Below are positions 30,301 through 38,069 of a stretch of DNA of 42,900 nucleotides, one piece after another. The DNA lies in NCBI GenBank assembly GCA_017518735.1, contig JAFWTY010000019.1:1-42900 (forward strand). Reading direction: 5' to 3'. Every line of letters begins with the position of its first letter. The stretch's first letter is position 1. The position numbers and the translations under genes were made by a program. The stretch is from Lachnospiraceae bacterium (lineage in GTDB: Bacteria > Bacillota > Clostridia > Lachnospirales > Lachnospiraceae). A model generated the notes under the pieces. The model was not told the origin of the DNA, did no database searches, and saw only the letters and a list, made by a program, of their open reading frames with translations.

Positions 30301-32772
30301 TTGAAACGTCCCCTGATGTGGTTATGCTTCCTGGGGATCCTCCTTCTTGCAATCATTCATTCCGTAAGGCTTCGGGTAAGTCCACCGCCGGATCTTGGCG
30401 GCGAAGCCCGGATACAGGGACGAATACGAAAGAAGGAATATCGAAACAATCGCCTGATCCTTTATCTGAAGGAAGCATCCTATTCTTTTACAACCGGCGA
30501 TTCCGCCGACAATCTCAACGATGAAAACTACATACGAATGAAAGGCACCGTCTGCTATATGGATGCGGAGTCTGTTTCGGATTCTGTGATTATGGATTAT
30601 AAGATCGGAAGTCTTGTTACGGTGCGTGGAAATTTGGAATCCATCAAGCCCGCAACCAATCCCGGTGAATTTGATGCAAGGAAGTACTATGGTGCGAGAG
30701 GATATTATTACACACTTTGGAACACAGAAGTGGTAAGTGCAAAGGGTGGTAATACTTTGCTTGAGTGGCTGTGGCGCCTTCGAAGAAAATGCGCGGACCT
30801 GTTTATCTCAAGGTTCGGAGAAGAAAACGGCGGTGTACTTTCCGCCATGCTTCTCGGAGAAAAAGAGTATCTGGCGGAGGAGACGAAGGATTTGTATTCT
30901 CTCGGTGGAATTTCGCACATTCTTGCAATCAGCGGTCTTCATATTTCTTTGATCGGTGCGTTTCTTTATGCACTTCTTACTTATTTTCCGATTCCGAATA
31001 AATGGGCCTTCGTGATGACAACCGTGATTCTTATTCTGTACGGAATGATGGTCGGTTTTGCACCGAGTGTGTTTCGTGCCGTGTTTATGTTTTCCTACCG
31101 TCTGCTTGCCAAAAATCTCAGAAAGTCCTATGATTCGCCGACGACGCTTTTACTTTCGGCGTTTCTTACCTGTCTGGTGTTTCCCGGGATGTGCCTGGAT
31201 TCTTCATTTCTGCTATCATACCTTGCGGTTGGAGGGATTCTCTTTCTGTTACCTTGTTTTCTTCCCTGCATAAACGGGAAAAAGAAGATAACGGATTCTC
31301 TGCTCGCAGGGCTGTCCATTTTTCTTGCAACCCTTCCGCTCGTCTTATTAAGCTACCACAGGGTTTCGTTTGTCGGATTGATCTTAAACTTCTTCGTACT
31401 TCCCGCTATGCCGGTTTTGTTTGTGTGTGCGTTTGCGGTACTTGTAACCGGGGCAGTCTGTCCGCCGCTTTCCACATTTTTTGTCTTTGTTGCAAAAAGT
31501 ATTCTGTACGCGGTGGAGTGGTTATGTACGAAGGGAGAAAAGTGTGGTTTTCTGACCTTTTATGTTAAGACACCCGGAGTGGGAAGAATCGTAATTTATA
31601 CTACATTTGTAGTTATAACAGGAACGGTGATTCATATTCTGAAAAGAAAGTTGAAGATTCGATATTATGAATTGATGAATAAGGTGGCCGGACAGAAAAG
31701 AGAATGCAGCGGGCGGAAAGGAGAGCGTGAAGGACAGAAAGGTGAACATGCCGGGAGGAAAGGAGAATGTGACGGAACGGTTCGGCTGGAGTTACGCGGA
31801 TTTCGGATTGCGGAAAAGGGGCTGTTTGCAATTACCTGTATTCTGATGAGTGCGTTTTGTCTGATTTTAATTCTGACGCCGAAGAAGTTTACGATAAGCT
31901 TTCTGGATGTCGGACAGGGGGATGGTATTTTTCTTAGGACCGATTCCGGAAAGGTTGTCATGATAGACGGAGGTTCTTCTTCGAAGACCATAATCGGAGA
32001 GAAGATTCTGGTTCCTTATCTTTCGTATGAAGGGGAGAGGGAAGTGGATCTTTGGATTCTTACGCACAGGGATTCGGATCATACGAATGGTTTTGAGGAG
32101 GTGCTGGCAGGGGCGGATATCCGAATCAAACGGATCGGAATTCCAAAGTGCAGGGCAGGGGATTTCGAAGAGATCATTCAGCTTGCGGAAGAAAAAGAGA
32201 TTGATGTTGTGCTGCTCAATTCCGGAGATGAAATCACGTTTTCGGATCATGAGTCGATTTATGTGGTTTCGCCGAGCATGAAGGAAAACGAAAGGGAATC
32301 GTACGAGGATGCCAACGATGCTTCACTGGCAATGTTGTACCGGAATGCTGGCAGAGATTTTTCCGTTGCGTTTATGGGCGATTCCGGAGAACGCGCGGAG
32401 GAGGCGCTTGAGAATTATCTCGCGGAGTCTGGGCGTGTAATGCCCGGAGAGAAAGGTAGTCTGCAATACAACAAAGAAACCAAAACCGGTTGGGATGACA
32501 ATATACAAATTACCGTCTTAAAATGCGCCCATCACGGTTCTGCGAACGGCTCCAACAGCGAAGAATTTATCGGGTTTGTACACCCGCGTTATGCCATTGT
32601 CTCCTGCGGAAAGGACAATCTTTACGGCCATCCGCACAAAGAGGTGGTCGAGAGAATCGACAGCGTCGGCGCGGAAATCTTCCGGACGGACTACGGAGGC
32701 TGCATTACGGTTACGTGTGCCTTGGGAGGAAACAGGGTGAGAAGTTTTCTGAAGCAGTTTCAAATTGATTAA
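30301..32772 (+). CDS. comEC: ComEC/Rec2 competence protein (DNA channel with metallo-beta-lactamase domain)
   Basis: ComEC forms the inner-membrane channel for single-stranded DNA entry and carries a nuclease-like domain. This is a full three-part protein of 823 residues: an N-terminal OB-like DUF4131 region (about 30-150), the membrane Competence domain (about 190-450, with GGISHILAISGLHISLIGAF), and a C-terminal metallo-beta-lactamase domain (about 530-823, with SFLDVGQGDGIFL and ILTHRDSDHTNGFEEV). The start is TTG 30301 with AGGAGG 10 bases upstream. ATG 30316 lacks a site. A two-copy 14-residue charged repeat (31690-31773) sits in the linker before the last membrane segment. It ends the comEA-to-comEC run, and a new promoter follows. 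Confidence 0.95.
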   Translation: MKRPLMWLCFLGILLLAIIHSVRLRVSPPPDLGGEARIQGRIRKKEYRNNRLILYLKEASYSFTTGDSADNLNDENYIRMKGTVCYMDAESVSDSVIMDYKIGSLVTVRGNLESIKPATNPGEFDARKYYGARGYYYTLWNTEVVSAKGGNTLLEWLWRLRRKCADLFISRFGEENGGVLSAMLLGEKEYLAEETKDLYSLGGISHILAISGLHISLIGAFLYALLTYFPIPNKWAFVMTTVILILYGMMVGFAPSVFRAVFMFSYRLLAKNLRKSYDSPTTLLLSAFLTCLVFPGMCLDSSFLLSYLAVGGILFLLPCFLPCINGKKKITDSLLAGLSIFLATLPLVLLSYHRVSFVGLILNFFVLPAMPVLFVCAFAVLVTGAVCPPLSTFFVFVAKSILYAVEWLCTKGEKCGFLTFYVKTPGVGRIVIYTTFVVITGTVIHILKRKLKIRYYELMNKVAGQKRECSGRKGEREGQKGEHAGRKGECDGTVRLELRGFRIAEKGLFAITCILMSAFCLILILTPKKFTISFLDVGQGDGIFLRTDSGKVVMIDGGSSSKTIIGEKILVPYLSYEGEREVDLWILTHRDSDHTNGFEEVLAGADIRIKRIGIPKCRAGDFEEIIQLAEEKEIDVVLLNSGDEITFSDHESIYVVSPSMKENERESYEDANDASLAMLYRNAGRDFSVAFMGDSGERAEEALENYLAESGRVMPGEKGSLQYNKETKTGWDDNIQITVLKCAHHGSANGSNSEEFIGFVHPRYAIVSCGKDNLYGHPHKEVVERIDSVGAEIFRTDYGGCITVTCALGGNRVRSFLKQFQID
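31690..31773 (+). repeat. Two-copy 42-base tandem repeat inside comEC
   Basis: Units 31690-31731 and 31732-31773 encode GQKRECSGRKGERE and GQKGEHAGRKGECD. The bases are similar but not identical between copies. They form a very basic cytoplasmic linker at about residues 464-491. Confidence 0.7.
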
Positions 32773-32784
32773 TCAGTTTTCTTG

Positions 32785-32813
32785 TTGAGGAATCATAGTA
32801 TATCGGGTATAAT
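32785..32813 (+). promoter_or_regulatory. holA promoter
   Basis: TTGAGG (32785-32790), a 17-base spacer and TATAAT (32808-32813). The predicted start is near 32820, giving a leader of about 68 bases and ruling out an in-frame ATG at 32819. Confidence 0.75.
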
Positions 32814-32887
32814 CATAAATGTATGGGCAAAACAGCAATGGAATCACCACATATTGCGGTTTGACGCTTTGCCCGAGAGGAAATCAC

Positions 32888-33880
32888 ATGTATTCCATCC
32901 TTGATGACATCAAAAACAATTCCTTGAAAAAAGTGTACCTTCTCTTCGGAGAAGAGCAGTATCTGGTGCACGTTTATCTGGAAAAACTCGTGAAAGCCTG
33001 CATGGGAAAAGATTTAAAATCCCTGGAGGGAGACATGAACTTTGTCCGTTTTTCCGGGACGGCTACCGATGTGAAGGAAGTGGAAGAGAATGCCAACACG
33101 ATGCCTTTTTTTGCTGAGAAGCGAATGATTGTGGCACAGGGCACGGGATGGTTTCACAAGTCAAGTGACGAAGTGGCTTCTTTTATCGCCTCCATTCCGG
33201 AAACGGCATGCGTCGTTTTTGCGGAAAACGACGTGGATAAGCGGAGCAATACATATAAGGCTGTGGAGAAGTACGGCCACGCTGCGAATTTTGAAGAACT
33301 GAAGGAAGAGGACGTCAAGAAGTGGATTTGCAGAGAGGTGGACCGCAATCGCAAGAAGATTACCAACGGTGCGGTCGATGCCCTGATCGCTGCTGCGGGA
33401 TGTGATCTTGCCGCGCTTTCCACGGAACTGGAAAAATGTTTTTCCTACTGTCTGGACAAGGATGCCATCGAGCGTGCAGACGTTGAAAGTCTGGTACATG
33501 TACAGGCGCAGGATCGCGTTTTTGAGATGATCGAGTTCGTGGGTTTGAAGAAGCAGAAAGAAGCGTTGAAGTGTTACTATGATCTCCTTGAACTCCGTGT
33601 ACCGCCGATGAAGATTCTTGCCAATATGCAAAGACAGTTTCGTCTTCTGATCGCGGTTAAGGATCTGAAGGGCAGGGGACTGGACAAGAACCGGATTGCG
33701 GAAGAACTTGCAATGAAACCTTTTATCGTACAAAAATACATGAACCAGGCCGGCCATTTTTCCATGAGCGACTTAAAGAAGGCGTTACAGGAAGCGGCCG
33801 ACTATGATATGGCATTTAAAAACGGCGGAATCAGTGACCGTATGGCAGTGGAACTGCTTTTGATTCAGTATTCCGCATAA
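32888..33880 (+). CDS. holA: DNA polymerase III delta subunit
   Basis: The delta subunit is the wrench of the clamp loader: it opens the beta sliding clamp at the replication fork. It has 330 residues with the YLLFGEEQYLVHVYLEKL start, the lid-domain AFAENDVDKRSNTYKAVEKYG-like segment (residues about 112-132, here VVFAENDVDKRSNTYKAV) and the C-terminal collar NMQRQFRLLIAVKDL (about 240-254). ATG 32888 is chosen because GAGAGG lies about 7 bases upstream and the predicted transcript starts after an earlier ATG at 32819. The order comEC-holA is common in Clostridia. It is the first gene of a run continuing with the DUF1653 gene and mutY. Confidence 0.93.
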   Translation: MYSILDDIKNNSLKKVYLLFGEEQYLVHVYLEKLVKACMGKDLKSLEGDMNFVRFSGTATDVKEVEENANTMPFFAEKRMIVAQGTGWFHKSSDEVASFIASIPETACVVFAENDVDKRSNTYKAVEKYGHAANFEELKEEDVKKWICREVDRNRKKITNGAVDALIAAAGCDLAALSTELEKCFSYCLDKDAIERADVESLVHVQAQDRVFEMIEFVGLKKQKEALKCYYDLLELRVPPMKILANMQRQFRLLIAVKDLKGRGLDKNRIAEELAMKPFIVQKYMNQAGHFSMSDLKKALQEAADYDMAFKNGGISDRMAVELLLIQYSA

Positions 33881-33903
33881 ACATTTAAAGAGAGGGTCTT
33901 AGA

Positions 33904-34509
33904 ATGGACATCGAAGTAAAAGCAGGCGATATTTATCGTCATTTCAAAGGAAACCGTTACGAAATCGTGGCAGTTGCACAGGACTGTGATGACGGCAGTT
34001 TACAGGTTGTTTACAAGGCACTTTATCCGCCTTACACAATCTATGTAAGACCGTATTTCCAGTTTATCGAGGAACTCGATTCCAAGCAGTATCCGACGGC
34101 GGAACAGAGACATCGTTTTGAAAAGGAATACTATGCATCCGCACAGGGCGTGGGCGAGAGAAAATTCTTCGGAAATCTGCCCGAGAAAAACATGCCCGCA
34201 AGCGATGAGGCAGCTCCCGTAAAAGAGGAATCCTACTTAAATCGTGTGCCCGGTGATGTAACCGAACCCATCGGACTCGAGGGAAAAATCGACTATAACC
34301 TTCTTCGTTTCTTAAGCGCTAGAACCTACGAGGAACAGATTGAAATCCTGCGTGAGATGAAGGGCAAGATTACGGATGAAATGTTCTCCGTTATGTTCGT
34401 ATCCCTTGATTTTCCCATGGTTCAGGGAAGCAAGGACGAGCGTTACAATGCGCTGATGAAACGTCTGGAAACCATGAGCGAATTCGATGGAAAGCGTTTC
34501 CGCGACTGA
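33904..34509 (+). CDS. DUF1653 protein with a C-terminal extension
   Basis: Residues 1-75 are a DUF1653 domain (GDIYRHFKGNRYEIVAVA, then VVYKALYPPY and VRPYFQFIEEL), a small beta domain of unknown function found in many bacteria. Most DUF1653 proteins end soon after. Here a linker and a helical C-terminal part of about 90 residues follow, with RVPGDVTEPIGLEGKIDYNLL and FLSARTYEEQIEILREM segments. GAGAGGG lies about 6 bases upstream. It is 23 bases after holA and 16 bases before mutY, so it is in their operon. No catalytic motif is visible. I cannot assign a function beyond the domain. Confidence 0.8.
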   Translation: MDIEVKAGDIYRHFKGNRYEIVAVAQDCDDGSLQVVYKALYPPYTIYVRPYFQFIEELDSKQYPTAEQRHRFEKEYYASAQGVGERKFFGNLPEKNMPASDEAAPVKEESYLNRVPGDVTEPIGLEGKIDYNLLRFLSARTYEEQIEILREMKGKITDEMFSVMFVSLDFPMVQGSKDERYNALMKRLETMSEFDGKRFRD

Positions 34510-34525
34510 TTGAAAGAGGAGTGGA

Positions 34526-35602
34526 ATGTTAAAGGCGAAAGATGTAAGAAAGCTTCTTGACTGGTACAGGGAAGAAAAGCGAGACCTGCCCTGGCGCAGA
34601 ACAAGGGATGCTTATTCCGTCTGGGTTTCCGAAATCATGTTGCAGCAGACCCGCGTGGAGGCGGTGAAGCCCTACTATGCTGCATTTATGAAAAAATACC
34701 CGAACGTTAAGAAACTCTCGGAAGCACAGGAAGACGAACTGATCCGGATCTGGGAAGGCTTAGGCTATTATTCCCGCGTCCGCAACATGCATAAGGCGGC
34801 TATGGAAGTGACTGTAAACCATGGCGGCCTTTTTCCTGTTTCTTACGAGGTACTCAAAACCCTGCCCGGAATCGGCGATTATACGGCCGGTGCCATCGCT
34901 TCGATTGCAGGCGGACAAAACGTTCCGGCAGTCGACGGCAACGTGCTCAGAGTCTATACCAGATTGTGTGCGGATGATGAGGAAATCAGCAATCCGAAGA
35001 CCGTAAAGCGCATTCGGGAAGAGTTGCTTGCGCTCATGGCTAAGGCCGAAAAAGAAGAGGACTACTCACCCGGCGATTTTAATTCCGCGATGATGGAGCT
35101 CGGTGCAACCGTCTGTCTTCCGAACGGAGAGCCGAAGTGCGAAAACTGTCCGCTTCGGAAAGTCTGTCAGGCGCACAAGCAGGGAAACATGACGGAATAC
35201 CCGAAGAAGGCTCCTTCGAAGAAGCGTAAGATCGAACAGCGAACCGTATTCATCATGGAATCCACCGACGGGATCGCCCTGCGCAAAAGACCGGCGAAGG
35301 GGCTTTTGGCCGGAATGTACGAATTCCCGGCGTCTGCCGGCCATCTGAGTAAGAAAGAAGCGACAGACTACATCAAATCCCTGGGTTACCACCCCGTAAC
35401 CATCAAAAGGATTGAAGACGCCAAGCATATTTTTTCGCACATCGAATGGCACATGAGAGCCTATCTGGTGCGGATTGACGCCATTTTGGACCCCGCGAAG
35501 AAAGATGAAAAAAACGCCATCTTTTTTGTGACGCAAAAAGAGAGAAAAGAGGGCTTTGCACTGCCCTCCGCTTTTGCCGCATATAAGAAGTATTTTTTCT
35601 AG
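34526..35602 (+). CDS. mutY: A/G-specific adenine glycosylase
   Basis: MutY removes adenine mispaired with 8-oxoguanine, preventing G-to-T changes. The endonuclease III fold shows the catalytic Glu in SEIMLQQTRVE (about residue 38), the helix-hairpin-helix LKTLPGIGDYTAGAI (about 111-125) and the catalytic Asp in PAVDGNVLR (about 139). The iron-sulfur cluster cysteines are C197-x7-C205-x2-C208-x5-C214, one residue longer in the first gap than the usual CX6. The C-terminal MutT-like domain (about 230-355) recognises 8-oxoG and includes FSHIEWHMRAYLV. The length of 358 residues is normal. GAGGAG lies about 6 bases before the ATG. Confidence 0.95.
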   Translation: MLKAKDVRKLLDWYREEKRDLPWRRTRDAYSVWVSEIMLQQTRVEAVKPYYAAFMKKYPNVKKLSEAQEDELIRIWEGLGYYSRVRNMHKAAMEVTVNHGGLFPVSYEVLKTLPGIGDYTAGAIASIAGGQNVPAVDGNVLRVYTRLCADDEEISNPKTVKRIREELLALMAKAEKEEDYSPGDFNSAMMELGATVCLPNGEPKCENCPLRKVCQAHKQGNMTEYPKKAPSKKRKIEQRTVFIMESTDGIALRKRPAKGLLAGMYEFPASAGHLSKKEATDYIKSLGYHPVTIKRIEDAKHIFSHIEWHMRAYLVRIDAILDPAKKDEKNAIFFVTQKERKEGFALPSAFAAYKKYFF

Positions 35603-35650
35603 AAAACCTTCGATTTTTCGCGGATTTTGGTGGATTTTACAGGGAAAATG

Positions 35651-35659
35651 TGATAAAAT
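35651..35659 (+). promoter_or_regulatory. glyA promoter (extended -10)
   Basis: TGA precedes TAAAAT (35654-35659), with a weak TGGATT 17 bases upstream. The bases around it are nearly the same as at the secA promoter. The predicted start is near 35666. Confidence 0.6.
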
Positions 35660-35663
35660 ATTT

Positions 35664-35711
35664 GCGGTGTCGGCTCAGATGATTCGAGGATATTTTTCGA
35701 ACAGACACCGT
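35664..35711 (+). promoter_or_regulatory. Structured 5' leader of glyA
   Basis: The 7-bp stem CGGTGTC (35665-35671) and GACACCG (35704-35710) encloses an inner TTCGA/TCGAA pairing. It lies at the very 5' end of the predicted mRNA. I do not recognise a known riboswitch class. Confidence 0.45.
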
Positions 35712-35737
35712 AAACAGGTTTTTTAAGGAGGCAAACA

Positions 35738-36979
35738 ATGTATTCATTCGACGAAATTAAGAAAGTAGATCCGGAAGTAGCACAGGCGATTCTGGATGAG
35801 GGTGCACGTCAGAACTCCCATATCGAGCTGATCGCGTCCGAAAACTGGGTAAGCAAGGCAGTAATGGCAGCCATGGGCAGCGTACTGACCAACAAATATG
35901 CGGAAGGATATCCGGCAAAGAGATACTACGGCGGCTGCCAGTGCGTGGACGTTGTGGAAGATCTTGCAAGAGAAAGAGCGAAAAAACTCTTCGGCTGTGA
36001 CTATGTAAACGTTCAGCCCCATTCCGGAGCACAGGCAAACATGGCAGTTCAGTTTGCAATTCTGAACCCGGGCGATACCATCATGGGTATGAACCTTGAT
36101 CACGGCGGACACTTAACCCATGGTTCACCGGCAAACATGTCCGGAAAATATTTTAAAGTAGTACCTTACGGAGTGAATGACGAAGGCTTCCTTGATTACG
36201 ATAAAATGGAACAGCTTGCAATTGAATGCCAGCCGAAGATGATCATTTCCGGCGCCAGTGCATATGCAAGAACAATTGATTTCAAGCGCATCCGCGAAAT
36301 CTGCGACAAAGTCGGCGCAGTTATGATGGTGGATATCGCACACATTGCAGGTCTTGTGGCAGCAGGACTTCATCCATCACCCTTCCCTTATGCAGACGTG
36401 GTAACCACCACCACTCATAAGACTTTAAGAGGACCCAGAGGCGGTATGATCATGGCTAACCAGGAAGCTGCCGACAAGTACAACTTCAACAAAGCCGTAT
36501 TCCCCGGAATCCAGGGCGGACCTTTGATGCACGTTATCGCTGCAAAGGCTGTCTGCTTCCAGGAAGCATTATCCGACGAATTCAAAGTATATCAGCAGAA
36601 CATCGTAAAGAACGCACAGGCACTTTGTAACGGTCTCTTAAGCCGTGACATCGACATCGTTTCCGGCGGAACCGACAACCACTTAATGCTTGTGGATCTT
36701 AAGAAATATAACCTTACCGGTAAGCAGGTTGAGAAGTGGCTCGACGAAGCACACATCACCGCAAACAAGAACACGATCCCGAACGATCCTCAGTCTCCGT
36801 TCGTAACCAGCGGTATCCGTCTCGGAACTCCCGCAGTTACCAGCCGTGGCATGAACGAGGAAGATATGGATCAGATTGCGGAAGCAATCGCATCCGTAAT
36901 CAAGGGCGGCGAAGAGAAGATCGCTTACGCAAGAGGAATCGTACAGGCTCTGACCGATAAGTATCCTTTGGATTGCTAA
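35738..36979 (+). CDS. glyA: Serine hydroxymethyltransferase
   Basis: SHMT interconverts serine and glycine while loading one-carbon units onto tetrahydrofolate. It is a PLP enzyme of 413 residues, the usual bacterial length. The N-terminal [10 protein letters not shown] motif (about 30-39) and [12 protein letters not shown] (about 54-65) bind substrate and PLP. The PLP lysine is K228 in [15 protein letters not shown]. The C-terminal [16 protein letters not shown] stretch is intact. A perfect AAGGAGG site precedes the ATG. It is 22 bases upstream of a PrsA-like gene, whose first codons contain a terminator-like hairpin that may end much of the glyA transcript. Confidence 0.98.
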   Translation: MYSFDEIKKVDPEVAQAILDEGARQNSHIELIASENWVSKAVMAAMGSVLTNKYAEGYPAKRYYGGCQCVDVVEDLARERAKKLFGCDYVNVQPHSGAQANMAVQFAILNPGDTIMGMNLDHGGHLTHGSPANMSGKYFKVVPYGVNDEGFLDYDKMEQLAIECQPKMIISGASAYARTIDFKRIREICDKVGAVMMVDIAHIAGLVAAGLHPSPFPYADVVTTTTHKTLRGPRGGMIMANQEAADKYNFNKAVFPGIQGGPLMHVIAAKAVCFQEALSDEFKVYQQNIVKNAQALCNGLLSRDIDIVSGGTDNHLMLVDLKKYNLTGKQVEKWLDEAHITANKNTIPNDPQSPFVTSGIRLGTPAVTSRGMNEEDMDQIAEAIASVIKGGEEKIAYARGIVQALTDKYPLDC

Positions 36980-37001
36980 TAATTATCTGGAGTAAAGAAG
37001 A

Positions 37002-38051
37002 ATGAGAAAAACGGTACGGAAACTTTTGATTACCGTATTGGCAACGCTTATGATTTTCACAAGCGTTGCCTGTTCTTTTAAGAAAAAGATTGTTCTCACG
37101 ACCGGTTTTGAGGAAGGCGAGCTTTTCAAGATCGACAAAGCCGTCTGCACAAAGTCGGAATACCTGGTTTACCTCGTAAACATGCAAAACATGTATGAGG
37201 AAGCCTACGGCGAAGAGATCTGGCAGATGACGACCGCCGACGGAGAGCCGCTCGAAGAGGGCCTGAAGGAAACGGTTCTTGCAAGAATCTCCCGTGTCAA
37301 GGTCATGAACCTGCTCGCGGAAAAGAAGAAAGTTTCTCTTTCCAAAACGGACGAAAACCTTGCAAAAACAGCCGCAAGCCAGTATTACGGCAGCCTCTCG
37401 CAGACCGAGAAAGACTACTTCGGCCTCACTGAGAAAGATTTTGAGAACATGTATAAAGAGTATGCGCTTGCCAACCGCGTTTACGGATTCCTTGTTAAGG
37501 ATATCAATCCGGAGATCAGCGACGACGAGGCGAGAACAATTACCGTTTCGCATATTCACGTAAAGACGTATTACATCGACTCCTCCGGAGCGAGAGTGGA
37601 ATACGATGCGACCGAAAAGGCGGCAGCCAAGGCAAAAATCGAAGAGGCCTACGCACGCCTTGAAGACGGCGAAAAGTTTGACGTTATTTCGGTCCAGTAC
37701 AATGAAGATGAGAAAACCACCTGCAATTTCCGCAGGGGCGAAACCGATCCGGCTTACGAAGAAGCCGCATTCAATCTGGCAACGGATCAGATCAGCGAAA
37801 TCGTGGAGACACCGGACGGCTATTACATCATTCGCTGTGACAACATGTTCGACCGTGACGAAACGGATCAGAACAAGTTGGATATTTTGAATCAGAAAAG
37901 AAACGAAGCGTTCGAAGAGGAGTACAATGCATTCCTCGGAGAGCGTACCGGGAATCTGAACGAAGAGGAATGGGCAACCATTCATGTCGAGAGAAACGAG
38001 CAGATTCTGACAAGTACTTTTTTCACCATATACGGTTCCCTGTTTCAGTAG
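37002..38051 (+). CDS. PpiC/SurA-type peptidyl-prolyl isomerase lipoprotein (PrsA-like)
   Basis: This protein is likely a foldase acting on exported proteins at the outer face of the membrane. The signal peptide (about 1-24) ends in TSVAC, a lipobox, so C25 should be lipidated. A helical N-terminal chaperone-like part follows (about 45-180). The parvulin-type rotamase domain is at about 183-285, with TVSHIHVKTYY, ARLEDGEKFDVISVQYNED and TPDGYYIIRC. C-terminal helices end the protein. The length of 349 residues is in the PrsA range. The ribosome binding site is GGAG about 9 bases upstream. A perfect inverted repeat sits inside the signal-peptide codons. The DUF805 gene follows after 18 bases. 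Confidence 0.87.
   Translation: MRKTVRKLLITVLATLMIFTSVACSFKKKIVLTTGFEEGELFKIDKAVCTKSEYLVYLVNMQNMYEEAYGEEIWQMTTADGEPLEEGLKETVLARISRVKVMNLLAEKKKVSLSKTDENLAKTAASQYYGSLSQTEKDYFGLTEKDFENMYKEYALANRVYGFLVKDINPEISDDEARTITVSHIHVKTYYIDSSGARVEYDATEKAAAKAKIEEAYARLEDGEKFDVISVQYNEDEKTTCNFRRGETDPAYEEAAFNLATDQISEIVETPDGYYIIRCDNMFDRDETDQNKLDILNQKRNEAFEEEYNAFLGERTGNLNEEEWATIHVERNEQILTSTFFTIYGSLFQ
37040..37074 (+). promoter_or_regulatory. Terminator-like hairpin inside the PrsA-like signal-peptide codons
   Basis: A perfect 10-bp stem GGCAACGCTT (37040-37049) with AAGCGTTGCC (37061-37070) has an 11-base loop and is followed by TGTTCTTTT. It lies in codons 13-23 of the gene. It could attenuate transcription from glyA or affect translation. 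Confidence 0.5.
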
Positions 38052-38069
38052 AAAGGAGCAATTAACGGA

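Noticed and set aside
31600..31613. ACTACA-TT-TGTAGT palindrome, like a BlaI/MecI or CopY operator
   Set aside because: It lies inside comEC coding sequence, with no promoter and no such regulator in the window. A chance palindrome is more likely.
33231..33239. CGTGGATAA, a DnaA box with one mismatch
   Set aside because: It is single, inside holA, and expected by chance.
35664..35737. Known riboswitch (tetrahydrofolate, glycine or SAM type) in front of glyA
   Set aside because: The leader is only about 72 bases and lacks the conserved core bases of these classes that I can recall.
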